Numbered from the stretch's first letter, positions 24,967 through 33,530 are shown. The stretch is 64,000 nt of DNA from Granulicella sp. dw_53 (GCF_018449545.1 NZ_JAAVUR010000020.1:21942-85941), one strand, 5' to 3'. A program made the numbers and translations. The notes: generated by a model not told the origin, from the letters alone.

Positions 24967-25926
24967 GTGGCCACTCAGGTGAACGGCGGAACCGGCGTTC
25001 CGATCCGCGGAACGCAATCCCTCGTGCACACGCTGGCTCGATGCTGGCGGCAGCCCTCGCTCACAGGTCTGGAAGTGCTGTGGCGCTGGATCTTCGGAGT
25101 CCCCACGCTATGGGTGGTGTACGTGCAGATGCGCAGCATCCTGCTGCTGCACACCGACGGCACCATGGACGTAGCCCGCCTGGGCATCGACCGCAGGCTC
25201 ACAGCCGATCCGGTCGGCGTAGCCGCTGCCGATCCGCTGGGCGTAACCGCCAAGATCGGCGAGGCGGTCGGAATCCTGCTGCCGGACATCCTCCATGTGG
25301 CGCTGTGGCTGGTGCCGGTGCTGATGGTCGTCTGGGTGGTCATCTCGTCCGTGGGACGCACGCTGATGCTGCGGCGGATGGACAAGGCCCTGCACACCCG
25401 CATCGGAACTCTCCTGGTCCTCCAGGCTGTTCGGATGCTGGCGCTCCTCGGAACCTTCGTGTTGTGGATCTACTGCCTGCGCTGGGTAGCGGACATAGCC
25501 GTCACACGCCCGATTACAGCCGGCCAGGAGCCCAACCTCGTGCTGTACTTCGCGCTGATGATTGTAGCTACCTTAGGCCTATTTTCCGCATGGGCAGTAG
25601 TGAGCTGGGCGCTCGCCGTAGCTCCCCTGGTAGCGATGCTGCGGAACGTAGGTGTCGGAAGCAGTCTCCAATCCGCATTCCGCCTAGGAGCACTGAAGTC
25701 GAAGCTGATCGAAGTAAACCTGGTCATGGGGATCGTCAAGATCGCCCTGATCGTCCTCGGAATGGTATTTTCCGCCACTCCGCTGCCGTTTGAGAGCGCG
25801 ACAACGCCCGAGTTCCTGCGCGGATGGTGGATCGGAGTGACGATCCTCTACCTGGTCGGCTCGGATTTCTTCCACGTAGCCCGGCTCATGGCGTACCTGG
25901 AGCTCTGGCGGGCCTACGAGGAGTGA
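24967..25926 (+). CDS. Multi-pass membrane protein, unknown
   Basis: 319-residue membrane protein. It begins with GTG immediately after the leuS stop codon (no gap), pointing to translational coupling. At least five hydrophobic helices are visible: LWRWIFGVPTLWVVYVQM, ILHVALWLVPVLMVVWVVI, LVLQAVRMLALLGTFVLWIY, LVLYFALMIVATLGLFSAW and VNLVMGIVKIALIVLGMVF, with a final FFHVARLMAYLELWRAYEE. The repeated pattern of long amphipathic re-entrant-like segments resembles DUF4013-like or glycerophosphoryl-type membrane domains, but I cannot name a family. No transport or enzyme motif seen. Confidence 0.75.
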   Translation: MATQVNGGTGVPIRGTQSLVHTLARCWRQPSLTGLEVLWRWIFGVPTLWVVYVQMRSILLLHTDGTMDVARLGIDRRLTADPVGVAAADPLGVTAKIGEAVGILLPDILHVALWLVPVLMVVWVVISSVGRTLMLRRMDKALHTRIGTLLVLQAVRMLALLGTFVLWIYCLRWVADIAVTRPITAGQEPNLVLYFALMIVATLGLFSAWAVVSWALAVAPLVAMLRNVGVGSSLQSAFRLGALKSKLIEVNLVMGIVKIALIVLGMVFSATPLPFESATTPEFLRGWWIGVTILYLVGSDFFHVARLMAYLELWRAYEE

Positions 25927-26003
25927 AAATTTTCTCTCCGTGCCAGACGCTAGTCGGCATCTGAATAGAGAAGTGAGTGCTCGCCGGCTCGCGCGGAGTG
26001 ATT

Positions 26004-26174
26004 ATGTCTTTCGGTATTTATGCGATTGGGTATCTGATTTTGATCATTGGAGTGGCGTATCTGGCGCACCTGATGCATATTCCCCAGTCTTATATCGTGG
26101 CCGGGGTCATTATTCTGACGGGCATCGGAGTCGTTACCGGAGTGCAAAGCACGCGGCACAAGGATCCGAGCTAG
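26004..26174 (+). CDS. Small two-helix membrane protein
   Basis: 56-residue hydrophobic protein. GGAG precedes the ATG at 26004 by 5-6 nt. Two helices: FGIYAIGYLILIIGVAYLAHLM and YIVAGVIILTGIGVVTGV, with a short basic tail QSTRHKDPS, so an N-in or N-out hairpin topology. From memory, near-identical small proteins are widespread in Terriglobales, but that cannot be checked here. It lies 51 nt before guaA, on the same strand, and may share its transcript. Function unknown. Confidence 0.72.
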   Translation: MSFGIYAIGYLILIIGVAYLAHLMHIPQSYIVAGVIILTGIGVVTGVQSTRHKDPS

Positions 26175-26225
26175 GGCGCACTGCGAGGAAGCTGACGCCG
26201 CACTCCCAACATTTACACTGGGAAT

Positions 26226-27785
26226 GTGGATACCTCAACGATAGTCATTCTGGACTTTGGATCGCAATACACACAGTTGATTGCGCGGCGGATACGGGAG
26301 TTCAACGTCTTCTCCGTGGTGCTGCCTTGCACGGTCTCATTGGAGCAGATCAAGGAGCTCAACCCAAAGGGATTGATCCTCTCGGGCGGGCCCAGCTCTG
26401 TCTACGACGCCGACGCTCCCAAGGCAGATCCCGCAATGCTGACGATGGGTGTGCCAGTCCTTGGCATCTGCTACGGGCTGCAGTTCATCGCGCATCATCT
26501 TGGCGGCAAGGTGGAGCCGGCCCCAGCGCGGGAGTACGGACACGCGCAGATAACCGTGATCGCGGAAACGCCGCTCTTTCACAGACTGCCCCAGACGATG
26601 GACGTGTGGATGTCGCACGGCGACGAGGCCAAGGCCCTGCCGCCGGGATTCAGGCTGACGGCGCAGTCGTCGAACGCTGTGGCCGGAATCGAAGATGAGG
26701 CGCGACGAATCTGGGCGGTGCAGTTCCACCCGGAGGTCGCGCATACCAAGCAGGGAATGGAGCTGCTACGCAACTTCGTCGTAGGGATCTGCGGCACAGA
26801 GGCGGATTGGACGCCGGAGCACTTCATCCAGACCACGGTTGCGCGGGTCAAGGCACAGGTCGGGAACGGCCACGCCATCTGCGGACTAAGCGGAGGCGTG
26901 GACTCCTCCGTTGCCGCGGTGCTGGTGGCCAAGGCGATCGGCGACCGCCTGACCTGCATCTTCGTCGACAACGGCGTGCTGCGCAAGGACGAGTTCGCCA
27001 AGGTCCAGAAGACCATGCGCGAGCAGTTAGGCCTGAACGTCGTCGCAGTCGATGCGAGCGAGCGGTTCCTGGCCCGGCTGGCCGGCGTGACCGATCCCGA
27101 GCAGAAGCGCAAGGCGATCGGCAACGAGTTCATCGCCGTCTTCGACGATGAGGCGAAGCGCATCTTCGAGGCGGAAAAACACGACGGCGAGGACGTCGCC
27201 TGGCTGGTGCAGGGCACGCTCTATCCGGATGTAATCGAATCATCCAGCGTTCACGGCCCCTCGCACACCATCAAGAGCCACCACAACGTAGGCGGTCTGC
27301 CCGCGGATATGAAGCTCAAGCTGATCGAGCCGCTGCGCGATCTCTTCAAGGATGAGGTCCGGCGCATCGGACGCGACCTCGGCATGCCCGATGAGATCAT
27401 CGATCGGCAGCCATTCCCCGGACCGGGACTCGCCGTGCGCATCCTGGGCGAGGTAACAGCGGAGCGCGTCGCAATCCTGCAGGAGGCGGACCAAATCGTC
27501 GTCGACGAGATCAAGCGCGCCGGACTCTACCGCAAGGTCTGGCAGAGCTTTGCTGTGCTGCTCCCGGTGAAGTCGGTCGGCGTCATGGGCGACCAGCGGA
27601 CCTACGCCAACACCTGCGCGATCCGCGCGGTCGAGAGCGAGGACGGCATGACGGCGGACTGGGCGCCGCTGCCCTACGAGGTGCTGCGCACCATCTCCAG
27701 CAGGATCGTAAGCGAGGTGCGCGGCATCAACCGCGTCGTATACGACATCACCTCGAAGCCGCCTGGCACGATTGAGTGGGAGTAA
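26226..27785 (+). CDS. guaA: GMP synthase (glutamine-hydrolysing)
   Basis: Makes GMP from XMP, ATP and glutamine. N-terminal class I amidotransferase domain with nucleophile Cys in GICYGLQ and the His/Glu pair in QFHPEVAHT; ATP pyrophosphatase domain with the PP-loop GLSGGVDSSVAA; C-terminal dimerisation domain with the HNVGGLP, FPGPGLAVRI and KPPGTIEWE signatures. 519 residues, the usual size. The start is GTG at 26226, giving MDTSTIVILDFGSQYTQ; an out-of-frame ATG overlaps it. Clear single-copy housekeeping gene. Confidence 0.97.
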   Translation: MDTSTIVILDFGSQYTQLIARRIREFNVFSVVLPCTVSLEQIKELNPKGLILSGGPSSVYDADAPKADPAMLTMGVPVLGICYGLQFIAHHLGGKVEPAPAREYGHAQITVIAETPLFHRLPQTMDVWMSHGDEAKALPPGFRLTAQSSNAVAGIEDEARRIWAVQFHPEVAHTKQGMELLRNFVVGICGTEADWTPEHFIQTTVARVKAQVGNGHAICGLSGGVDSSVAAVLVAKAIGDRLTCIFVDNGVLRKDEFAKVQKTMREQLGLNVVAVDASERFLARLAGVTDPEQKRKAIGNEFIAVFDDEAKRIFEAEKHDGEDVAWLVQGTLYPDVIESSSVHGPSHTIKSHHNVGGLPADMKLKLIEPLRDLFKDEVRRIGRDLGMPDEIIDRQPFPGPGLAVRILGEVTAERVAILQEADQIVVDEIKRAGLYRKVWQSFAVLLPVKSVGVMGDQRTYANTCAIRAVESEDGMTADWAPLPYEVLRTISSRIVSEVRGINRVVYDITSKPPGTIEWE

Positions 27786-27815
27786 GACAGCAGGATCGGT
27801 ATACTGACCGCACCT

Positions 27816-29177
27816 ATGCGACTTACTCCCCTGGTTTCGACGCTCTGTGCCGTCGTGCTGGCTTCACCTTCCGGTCTCGCCTCTGCGCAGGCGGCTAAGC
27901 CCCATCCTGCGTCCCCAACTGCGACTCCAGCCGCGTCCCCAACTGCGTCCAAGCCTGCGTCCTACATCATTCATCAGATCACCTTCCAGGGTTCGACGCC
28001 TTACACGCAGGCCGCGCTGGAGAGCGCCACAGGGCTGAAGGTGGGCTCGACGCTCACCGACGCAGGGTTGCAGGCGGCTGCGGAGCGGCTGGTCAATACC
28101 GGGGCATTTGCCGACGTCGGAGCCTCCCTCGACGGACCGATCAAAGCCATCAACGTCATCTTCAAGGTGCAGGCGGTCGGCCCGGAACATATGCTGCGGG
28201 TCAGCTTCGACAACTTCGTCTGGTTCACGCACGAAGAACTGGTAGCGGGCATTCAGAGCCGCGTTCCGCTCTTCAACGGCTCGATCCCCGAGGGTGGCAC
28301 CGTGCAGGCCGCCGTCGAGGATGCCTTGAAGCAGATGCTCCAGGCCAAGGGCATCAACGCCAAGGTCTCTTCGCAACTGGTCGCTCCCGGTCCCGGGCAG
28401 CCCTTCCGTATGGCCGAGTACCGTATTGACGAGCCCAGCATCCGCATTCGGCACTTCGACGTAGCGGGTCTTCCCCCAAAGTTCGAGCTTTCGACCGACA
28501 AGGTAGTCCGCAAGCTGATGGATTCGCCCTACAACGATGGCCTGGGCAACGGCCTCTCGGACCGCATCCTGGAGGACTATCGGAACGCGGGGTACCAAGA
28601 AGCAAAGCTTATCGACCTCAAGTCAACTCTTGCCGTCTCTACCCCCACCCAGGTGGAGGTCGATGTGACGGCGACGCTGCAGCCGGGCGAGGTCTACCGC
28701 CTCTCCAAACTGGTCTGGGCCGGGTCGCCGCAGATGAGCGCGGAGGCCTTCGCCGCCGCTGCCAAACTGCATCCCGGAGACATCGCCTCACAGCAGGCTC
28801 TGCAGGAGTCCCTGGAGGGCCTCGACGCCGCCTACCGCAGGCAGGGCTATATGGACGTAATTCTGGACGCCGTTCCCAAGCTCGATTCCGCGGCGCATCA
28901 GGTCTCATACACCGTGACCGTGATTCCCGGGCCGCAGTACAAGCTGCGCAGGATCGATGTGCACGGACTCTCGCTCGCGCAACGGAAGCAGTTTGACGCA
29001 GCCTGGAAGCTCAAGGCCGGCGACGTCTACAACGCCGGATACGTGAAGGGCTTTCTAGCCAACAACACCGCCCTGCCGACCTTGGCCGGTCTCTCGGCCT
29101 CGTTCAAGGCGAACGAAGATCCCGAGGCCGCATTGCTGGATCTTGACGTCTCGTTCTTCAAAGATCCCGGAAAGTAG
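27816..29177 (+). CDS. Exported POTRA-domain protein without beta-barrel
   Basis: 453-residue exported protein with a signal peptide (residues 1-25, ending ASAQA) and an Ala/Thr/Pro linker (27-47). Several POTRA-like modules can be read: SYIIHQITFQGSTPYTQAALESATGLKVG (about 50-125), one or two divergent ones in the middle with PSIRIRHFDVAGLPPKFEL, and a last at about 375-450 with YKLRRIDVHGLSLAQRKQFDAAWKLKAGDVYN. The protein stops after the last POTRA, without the 16-strand barrel of BamA/TamA/FpvA-type partners. It could be a periplasmic chaperone-like partner of a BAM or TAM machine, or bind peptidoglycan synthesis proteins; both are inferences. It follows guaA by 30 nt. Confidence 0.78.
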   Translation: MRLTPLVSTLCAVVLASPSGLASAQAAKPHPASPTATPAASPTASKPASYIIHQITFQGSTPYTQAALESATGLKVGSTLTDAGLQAAAERLVNTGAFADVGASLDGPIKAINVIFKVQAVGPEHMLRVSFDNFVWFTHEELVAGIQSRVPLFNGSIPEGGTVQAAVEDALKQMLQAKGINAKVSSQLVAPGPGQPFRMAEYRIDEPSIRIRHFDVAGLPPKFELSTDKVVRKLMDSPYNDGLGNGLSDRILEDYRNAGYQEAKLIDLKSTLAVSTPTQVEVDVTATLQPGEVYRLSKLVWAGSPQMSAEAFAAAAKLHPGDIASQQALQESLEGLDAAYRRQGYMDVILDAVPKLDSAAHQVSYTVTVIPGPQYKLRRIDVHGLSLAQRKQFDAAWKLKAGDVYNAGYVKGFLANNTALPTLAGLSASFKANEDPEAALLDLDVSFFKDPGK

Positions 29178-29198
29178 CTTGTCTCGTAAGACAGCAAA

Positions 29199-29224
29199 AA
29201 GCCGACCCCAAGAGGTCGGCTTTG
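29199..29224. terminator. Bidirectional terminator
   Basis: Stem GCCGACC (29201-29207) and GGTCGGC (29214-29220) around CCAAGA, flanked by AAAAA and TTTG so that the A/T tracts extend the stem and give a U-run on either strand. It lies between the convergent POTRA gene and the aldolase gene. Confidence 0.88.
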
Positions 29225-29254
29225 CTATTGGTAGTGCCCAGAGCTATGCCAAGG

Positions 29255-30244
29255 TTAGAGGCCGACCTTGGAGTGCCACGAAGTGGCAGCCTTCAGGGCG
29301 TTGTTGACGTTGGTGATGTTCTCGACGCCGGTAGTGTTGAGCCAGTCCTCGAAGGCCTTGGGGCCCTGCTTGGCGAAGATCGGAATGCCGTCCTTCCACG
29401 TCGCTCGTCCACAGAGAACTCCGTTGAACTTGGTGCCGGACTCGCCCGCGAGCTCGAGAGTCTCAATAAACACCGGGTTGGAGACCCCAGCCGAGAGGTA
29501 GATGAACGGCTTATGCGTCATGGACTCGGCATCGCGGAAGTGCTGCAGAGCCTCGGCCCGTGTGTAGGCCTTCTCGCCCTTGAAGGAGCGCGTGCCTTCG
29601 ACGTAGCTCATCTCGATGGGGACCTCGACCTTGAGCACGTCGACGTTGTAACGCTCCTTGCCGAACTCGGCCATGGAGCCCGAGACGATCTCCGGCTTCT
29701 TGAGCGCGTAGGCCAGGGACTTCTCATCGCTCCCCTCGGCGTCGTACCCGACGAACTCCAGGAAGAAGGGGATGTCGTGGTACATGCACTCGTCGCCAAT
29801 GCGCTCGATCCAGGCCTGCTTCAGGTCGTTGATGTGCGTCTTCTCGTAGGGGCTGTAGTACAGCAGGATCTTGATGCAATCGGCTCCCGCCTCCTTGAGG
29901 CGGCGGACGCTCCACACGTCGAGCAGATCTGGCAGACGGCCCGGAGTGGCGGCGTCGTAGCCCGTCTTCTCATAGGCCAGCAGAAGGCCCTTGCCGTTGC
30001 GGTGCTTGGAAGCAGGCAGGCCATACTCAGGATCGAGCAGAATGGCGGAGGCATGCTTGGTGAGAACGCTGGTGACGAGGGTCTTAAACTCCTCGAGATC
30101 GTGGGCGTCGGCGGCGGCTCCGCGCTCCTTGGCGAGGGACTTCTGGAGGGAGCCGCGCTGGTCCATGGCGGCGGCGGCGATGACACCGTTGGCGTTCGAT
30201 ACGGCGTTCAGCCCGGCAAGTTTTCCTGGGGTCAGCTTCGGCAT
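29255..30244 (-). CDS. lacD: Tagatose 1,6-bisphosphate aldolase
   Basis: Class I (Schiff-base) aldolase of the LacD family, splitting tagatose 1,6-bisphosphate into DHAP and glyceraldehyde 3-phosphate. Seen: GVIAAAAMDQRGSLQ, AILLDPEYGLPA, ADCIKILLYYSPYE, FFLEFVGYD, VDVLKVEVPIEM (the Lys forming the Schiff base lies in LKVEVP) and KPFIYLSAGVSNPVFIETL. 329 residues from ATG 30244, which has AGGAG about 11 nt upstream. There are no other galactose/tagatose genes next to it; the GH2 gene 13 kb away might feed such a route, which is speculative. Confidence 0.92.
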   Translation of the reverse strand: MPKLTPGKLAGLNAVSNANGVIAAAAMDQRGSLQKSLAKERGAAADAHDLEEFKTLVTSVLTKHASAILLDPEYGLPASKHRNGKGLLLAYEKTGYDAATPGRLPDLLDVWSVRRLKEAGADCIKILLYYSPYEKTHINDLKQAWIERIGDECMYHDIPFFLEFVGYDAEGSDEKSLAYALKKPEIVSGSMAEFGKERYNVDVLKVEVPIEMSYVEGTRSFKGEKAYTRAEALQHFRDAESMTHKPFIYLSAGVSNPVFIETLELAGESGTKFNGVLCGRATWKDGIPIFAKQGPKAFEDWLNTTGVENITNVNNALKAATSWHSKVGL

Positions 30245-30444
30245 TCGAGTCTTGTCTCCTGTTTCCTTGAGTGAAGCGTACACGCCGGATTTTACACAGC
30301 GAAGGATGTGTTGGTCAGATTCTGGCGATTATCGGCGACCTCATGAGGCTGGTCGACCGCGGACAAAGACGGTAGAGACAACAGCAAAGACAACAGCGTA
30401 ACAGTGATTCAAGGAATAACAACTGATAAGAGCCGGTGAGGAAA

Positions 30445-30480
30445 AAGCTTAACACCGATCTCCACCGAAACCACCGATCT
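30445..30480. repeat. Short TTAACACCGATCT repeat, copy 1
   Basis: Sequence AAGCTTAACACCGATCT followed by CCACCGAAACCACCGATCT. A related copy with the same spacing of ACCGAT units is at 35569-35602 (GCTTAACACCGATCT then GCGCCGATTTCACCGAT). Both are intergenic. Confidence 0.6.
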
Positions 30481-30525
30481 TCGCTACAGGATGCTCCGGC
30501 TTTTCCACTCTCCCAGCCTCAACAT

Positions 30526-30576
30526 CCCGGGTGCCCCATCCTTCGCGCCTTTGTCTCTAGCGAAGGGTGGGAGGTA
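30526..30576. repeat. REP-like hairpin, variant B copy 2
   Basis: Nearly identical to 14143-14192: head CCCGGGTGCCCC, arms CCATCCTTCGC and GCGAAGGGTGG around GCCTTTGTCTCTA, same orientation. The two copies are 16 kb apart and differ only in one C of the head and in the bases after the stem. Confidence 0.88.
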
Positions 30577-30675
30577 AACATTCCCAGCCGGGAGCCTCTC
30601 TTCACAAAGACCACCATCACGCCCAAGAAAAACCGCTCTCCAAACAGCACACCTCATATTTAATTCCACAAAAAC

Positions 30676-30758
30676 CCCAGCAAAATCACATGTCAACCCC
30701 CAAAACCACCTAACCGATTTATCAACCTCAACTTACAACTGGCACTTTAGTTTCGGTC
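30676..30758 (+). repeat. 83-bp intergenic repeat, copy 1
   Basis: Conserved left block of 39 bp (begins CCCAGCAAAATCACATGTCA, contains CCCCAAAAC and ends CCTAAC), variable 25-bp centre, conserved right block TGGCACTTTAGTTTCGGTC. The copy at 53289-53371 on the other strand has exactly the same length; I count 5 differences in the left block and 2 in the right, while the centre is unrelated. Confidence 0.8.
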
Positions 30759-31075
30759 AAACCCATAAAATGGAAGTAGAGATCAAGAAAGCGCTTAGGA
30801 CTTCCCTAAATCAACCAGCTAAGTCCAGCGCTGACACATATTTGGACGCAACCCCAATGGTTGCAATATTCTAGCGAGCCCTTGCCCCGCTATCTCTATG
30901 CAACAACTGCGCTTACACGCAGGCAAGGGGGGACACCCCCCCGGCTGTGTCCATAGGCGAGTGTTCGCCCCACGAGCCTCCTTTTCATAGGCGGAAAATC
31001 CCCACAAGGCGCGCATAGGTTTCCCATCCGACCACACACCGGAGGCATCCTATCGCGACAGGAGGATTTACAGGA

Positions 31076-31930
31076 ATGCCTTATTTGGAAACGGACGACG
31101 GGGTGGAGTTGTTTTACAGGGATTGGGGAACAGGAAAGCCGGTGGTGCTCATCCACGGCTGGCCGGTCAACGGCGAGATGTGGGAGCAGCAGGCGACCTA
31201 TTTGGCGGAGCACGGTCTGCGGGTCATCACATATGACCGGCGCGGATTCGGACGCTCAGGACAGCCCTGGACCGGATATGACTACGACACCCTCGCGGCA
31301 GACCTCAACGCCGTGATGGAAGAGTTGGAGCTCGAGGGAGTAACGCTGGTTGGCTTCTCGATGGCAGGCGGCGAAGTAGTGCGGTATCTGAGCGAGTACG
31401 GTTCGGACCGCGTGGAGAGAGCCGTGTTGCTGGCCTCCGTCACCCCGTACCTGTTGAAGACGGCCGACAACCCCGGGGGCGTGGACGGGAACGTCTTCGA
31501 CCAGATGGAGCAGCAGATCCGCGACGATCGGCCCACCTTCCTGAAGGAGTTTGCACTGCGCTTCTTTGGACGCACCACACTGAAGCACACAGTCTCCGAG
31601 CCAGAGCTGGAACACAATCAGATTATGGCCTTGACGGGCTCGCCACGCTCGACGCTGGCGCTGATGAAGGCATGGTCGACGACCGACTTTCGCGAAGAGA
31701 TGAAGGCGATCACCATTCCAGTGCTGGTGATCCACGGAACCAACGATGCGACCGTGCCGATCGATCTCTCCGGCAGACTCTCGGCGAAGCTACTCCCCAA
31801 CGCCACCCTGAGCGAGTACGAAGGCGAGCCGCATGGGCTGTACCTGACTGCGGCGGACCGAATTAACCGCGAGTTGCTGCAGTTCATCGGCGGAGGAACA
31901 GAGCCGATCAGCGCACCCGTCCTGGCATAG
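31076..31930 (+). CDS. Alpha/beta hydrolase, non-heme chloroperoxidase-like
   Basis: Cytosolic alpha/beta hydrolase of the cofactor-free haloperoxidase/esterase group, 284 residues. Seen: oxyanion-hole block VVLIHGWPVNGEMWEQQ, the DRRGFGRSGQPWTGYDYDT segment typical of this group, nucleophile Ser in GFSMAGGE (usually GFSMGG), acid Asp in HGTNDATVPID and the catalytic His in GEPHGLYLT. It probably acts as an ester or perhydrolase; the natural substrate is unknown. An AGGAGG ribosome site is 8 nt upstream. It stands alone after the repeat-rich region and ends at a strong terminator. Confidence 0.92.
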   Translation: MPYLETDDGVELFYRDWGTGKPVVLIHGWPVNGEMWEQQATYLAEHGLRVITYDRRGFGRSGQPWTGYDYDTLAADLNAVMEELELEGVTLVGFSMAGGEVVRYLSEYGSDRVERAVLLASVTPYLLKTADNPGGVDGNVFDQMEQQIRDDRPTFLKEFALRFFGRTTLKHTVSEPELEHNQIMALTGSPRSTLALMKAWSTTDFREEMKAITIPVLVIHGTNDATVPIDLSGRLSAKLLPNATLSEYEGEPHGLYLTAADRINRELLQFIGGGTEPISAPVLA

Positions 31931-31947
31931 ATTCAAAACGCTCTAAT

Positions 31948-31980
31948 GCAAGTGGCGCGGCGACCAGCCGCGCCACTTGC
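31948..31980. terminator. Hairpin terminator between convergent genes
   Basis: Perfect 14-bp stem GCAAGTGGCGCGGC and GCCGCGCCACTTGC around GACCA. There is no long U-run, but the position, between the convergent hydrolase and iron-permease-like genes, and the strength of the stem suggest termination for both. Confidence 0.75.
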
Positions 31981-31988
31981 GTCTAAAC

Positions 31989-32423
31989 CTAGTTTTGCTG
32001 CGCGTGATGTTTTACTTTGGCTTCGCGTTCATTGCAAGCAGCCTTGATGGCTTCATAGCGAGCCTGCAGCTCATCCAGTTCCAGATCGCTGAGGTTCTCG
32101 ATGTCGATCATCTGATCGCGCGCCTTGTCGATGGCGCGAATCAGCTCATTCAGCTTCAGGTTGATCGCGCGAGCGTCGCGATTTTGGGTGTTCTGAATGA
32201 GGAAGACCATCAGGAAGGTAACGATGGTCGTTCCTGTGTTGATCACCAGTTGCCAAGTGTCGGAGTAGTGGAAGATAGGACCGAGCGCAGCCCAGACGAC
32301 GATAACTCCGGCGGCAGCCGCGAAGGCCCATTTGGAGCCGAGCCAGCCGGAGGCAGTCGCCGCGAAGTGACCGAAGCTATCGTTCGTGGTTCGAGTGTGA
32401 ACTTCGGGAGGAACGGTTTTCAT
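31989..32423 (-). CDS. Low-affinity iron permease-like membrane protein
   Basis: 144-residue protein resembling the low-affinity iron permease family (PF04120, small bacterial relatives of yeast Fet4). Two hydrophobic segments: WAFAAAAGVIVVWAALGPIF and the WQLVINTGTTIVTFLMVFLIQNTQNRD signature, followed by an amphipathic tail (LNELIRAIDKARDQMIDIENLSDLELDELQARYEAIKAAC) that probably forms a cytosolic coiled coil. Bacterial members have no proven iron-transport role. The start at 32423 is a choice over an ATG at 32459; neither has a good ribosome site. It lies 90 nt downstream of rph on the same strand. Confidence 0.82.
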   Translation of the reverse strand: MKTVPPEVHTRTTNDSFGHFAATASGWLGSKWAFAAAAGVIVVWAALGPIFHYSDTWQLVINTGTTIVTFLMVFLIQNTQNRDARAINLKLNELIRAIDKARDQMIDIENLSDLELDELQARYEAIKAACNEREAKVKHHAQQN

Positions 32424-32513
32424 ATGTCGGCTTTTCAACCTTGTGCCAAGCTTGCGCATCTTCTTGGATGCGAAGGAAAGGCGAGGGTTGTGTCAGCCGA
32501 ATCGATGACCCCT

Positions 32514-33257
32514 TCAGGCCGAAGCGAGCGCCGTTTGCTGCGCAATGAGCAGGCTGCGAATGCCGCCTTCAGCGATATCCAGGAGCTGGGTAAGCTCGGC
32601 CCGGGAGTAGGAGTCCTTCTCCGCAGTAGCCTGCGTCTCGATAAGACCGCCATCGGCGAGCATGACGACGTTCATATCGACAGTTGCACGAGAGTCTTCC
32701 TCGTAGCAGAGGTCCAAAAGAACATGACCATCCACGATGCCGACGCTAGTCGCCGCGACCATCTGCTTGAGCGGCGAGGTCTTGAGGGTTCCGGCGGTGA
32801 CGAGCTTGTCGAGCGCGATGGCAAGAGCAGCGCAAGCCCCGGTAATGGCGGCAGTGCGAGTTCCTCCATCGGCCTGGAGGACGTCGCAGTCGAGGATGAT
32901 GGTGCGCTCACCAAGAGCCTTCATATCAACCACGGAGCGCAAGGACCTTCCAATGAGGCGCTGGATCTCGTGGGTGCGGCCGCCGATCTTGCCGCGTTCG
33001 GACTCGCGTGCGGTGCGTGTGAGCGTGGCGCGAGGCAGCATGCCGTATTCTGCCGTAACCCAGCCGCGACCGGAGTTGCGCAGCCAGCCCGGGACGCCCT
33101 GCTCGATGGTGGCGTTGCAGAGAACGCGGGTGTTACCTGTCTCGATGAGGACGGAGCCTTCTGGGGTGGAGACGTATCCGGGGGTGATGCGTAGGGTGCG
33201 GAGGGAGTCTGCGGAGCGTTGATCGGGACGGAAGAGCTGGGTGGAAGGTTCAGGCAT
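32514..33257 (-). CDS. rph: Ribonuclease PH
   Basis: Phosphate-dependent 3'-5' exoribonuclease trimming tRNA 3' ends. Seen: RTLRITPGYVSTPEGSVLIETGNTRVLCNATIEQGVP, the RGWVTAEYGMLPRATLTRTARE block, GRTHEIQRLIGRSLRSVVD (substrate Arg), LDCDVLQADGGTRTAAITGA (catalytic Asp region) and LDLCYEEDSRATVDMNVVM. 247 residues, standard size. The C-terminal helix GGIRSLLIAQQTALA is intact, unlike in E. coli K-12. Confidence 0.96.
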   Translation of the reverse strand: MPEPSTQLFRPDQRSADSLRTLRITPGYVSTPEGSVLIETGNTRVLCNATIEQGVPGWLRNSGRGWVTAEYGMLPRATLTRTARESERGKIGGRTHEIQRLIGRSLRSVVDMKALGERTIILDCDVLQADGGTRTAAITGACAALAIALDKLVTAGTLKTSPLKQMVAATSVGIVDGHVLLDLCYEEDSRATVDMNVVMLADGGLIETQATAEKDSYSRAELTQLLDIAEGGIRSLLIAQQTALASA

Positions 33258-33530
33258 TATGGGGTGATTATAGTGATCATGAATAGAGCCGAACTGAATC
33301 AGACGGGTTCCTATATGAAATAGTTTCGAAAATGGTTGTCCTGACTTTTTGTAAATCGATTATCCTTGTTCCGAAATGGGAAAAAGAGGAGAAAATGTGA
33401 TCGTTTAGAAAAAAATAGTGCGAATGACCTAGAAGCGATCACTTAGACTGAGTTCCAGATTGGTACTAAAGTAATTCAAGTAACGCATCCCACGGTCACC
33501 AGAGTAAATGGCGGGGATGGAGAGTGAACC
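33258..33530. promoter_or_regulatory. AT-rich divergent promoter region with inverted repeat
   Basis: AT-rich gap between rph (minus) and the 33531 gene (plus). It contains the inverted repeat GTGATCG (33397-33403) and CGATCAC (33436-33442), 32 nt apart and about 90-130 nt before the 33531 start, a candidate activator site. I found no convincing -24/-12 (TGGC..TGC) sigma-54 promoter, although the downstream regulator belongs to that class. Confidence 0.45.

Larger units (their letters stand above)
30245..31075. other. Repeat-rich intergenic region
   Basis: No gene supported. The region holds a collection of intergenic repeats: an AACAGCAAAGAC-type tract (about 30371-30405), a TTAACACCGATCT element (30445-30480), the second copy of the REP-like hairpin (30526-30576) and an 83-bp repeat (30676-30758). 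The right end carries the promoter and AGGAGG ribosome site of the alpha/beta hydrolase at 31076. Frames read here in the track overlap the repeats and have no coding character. Confidence 0.6.
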
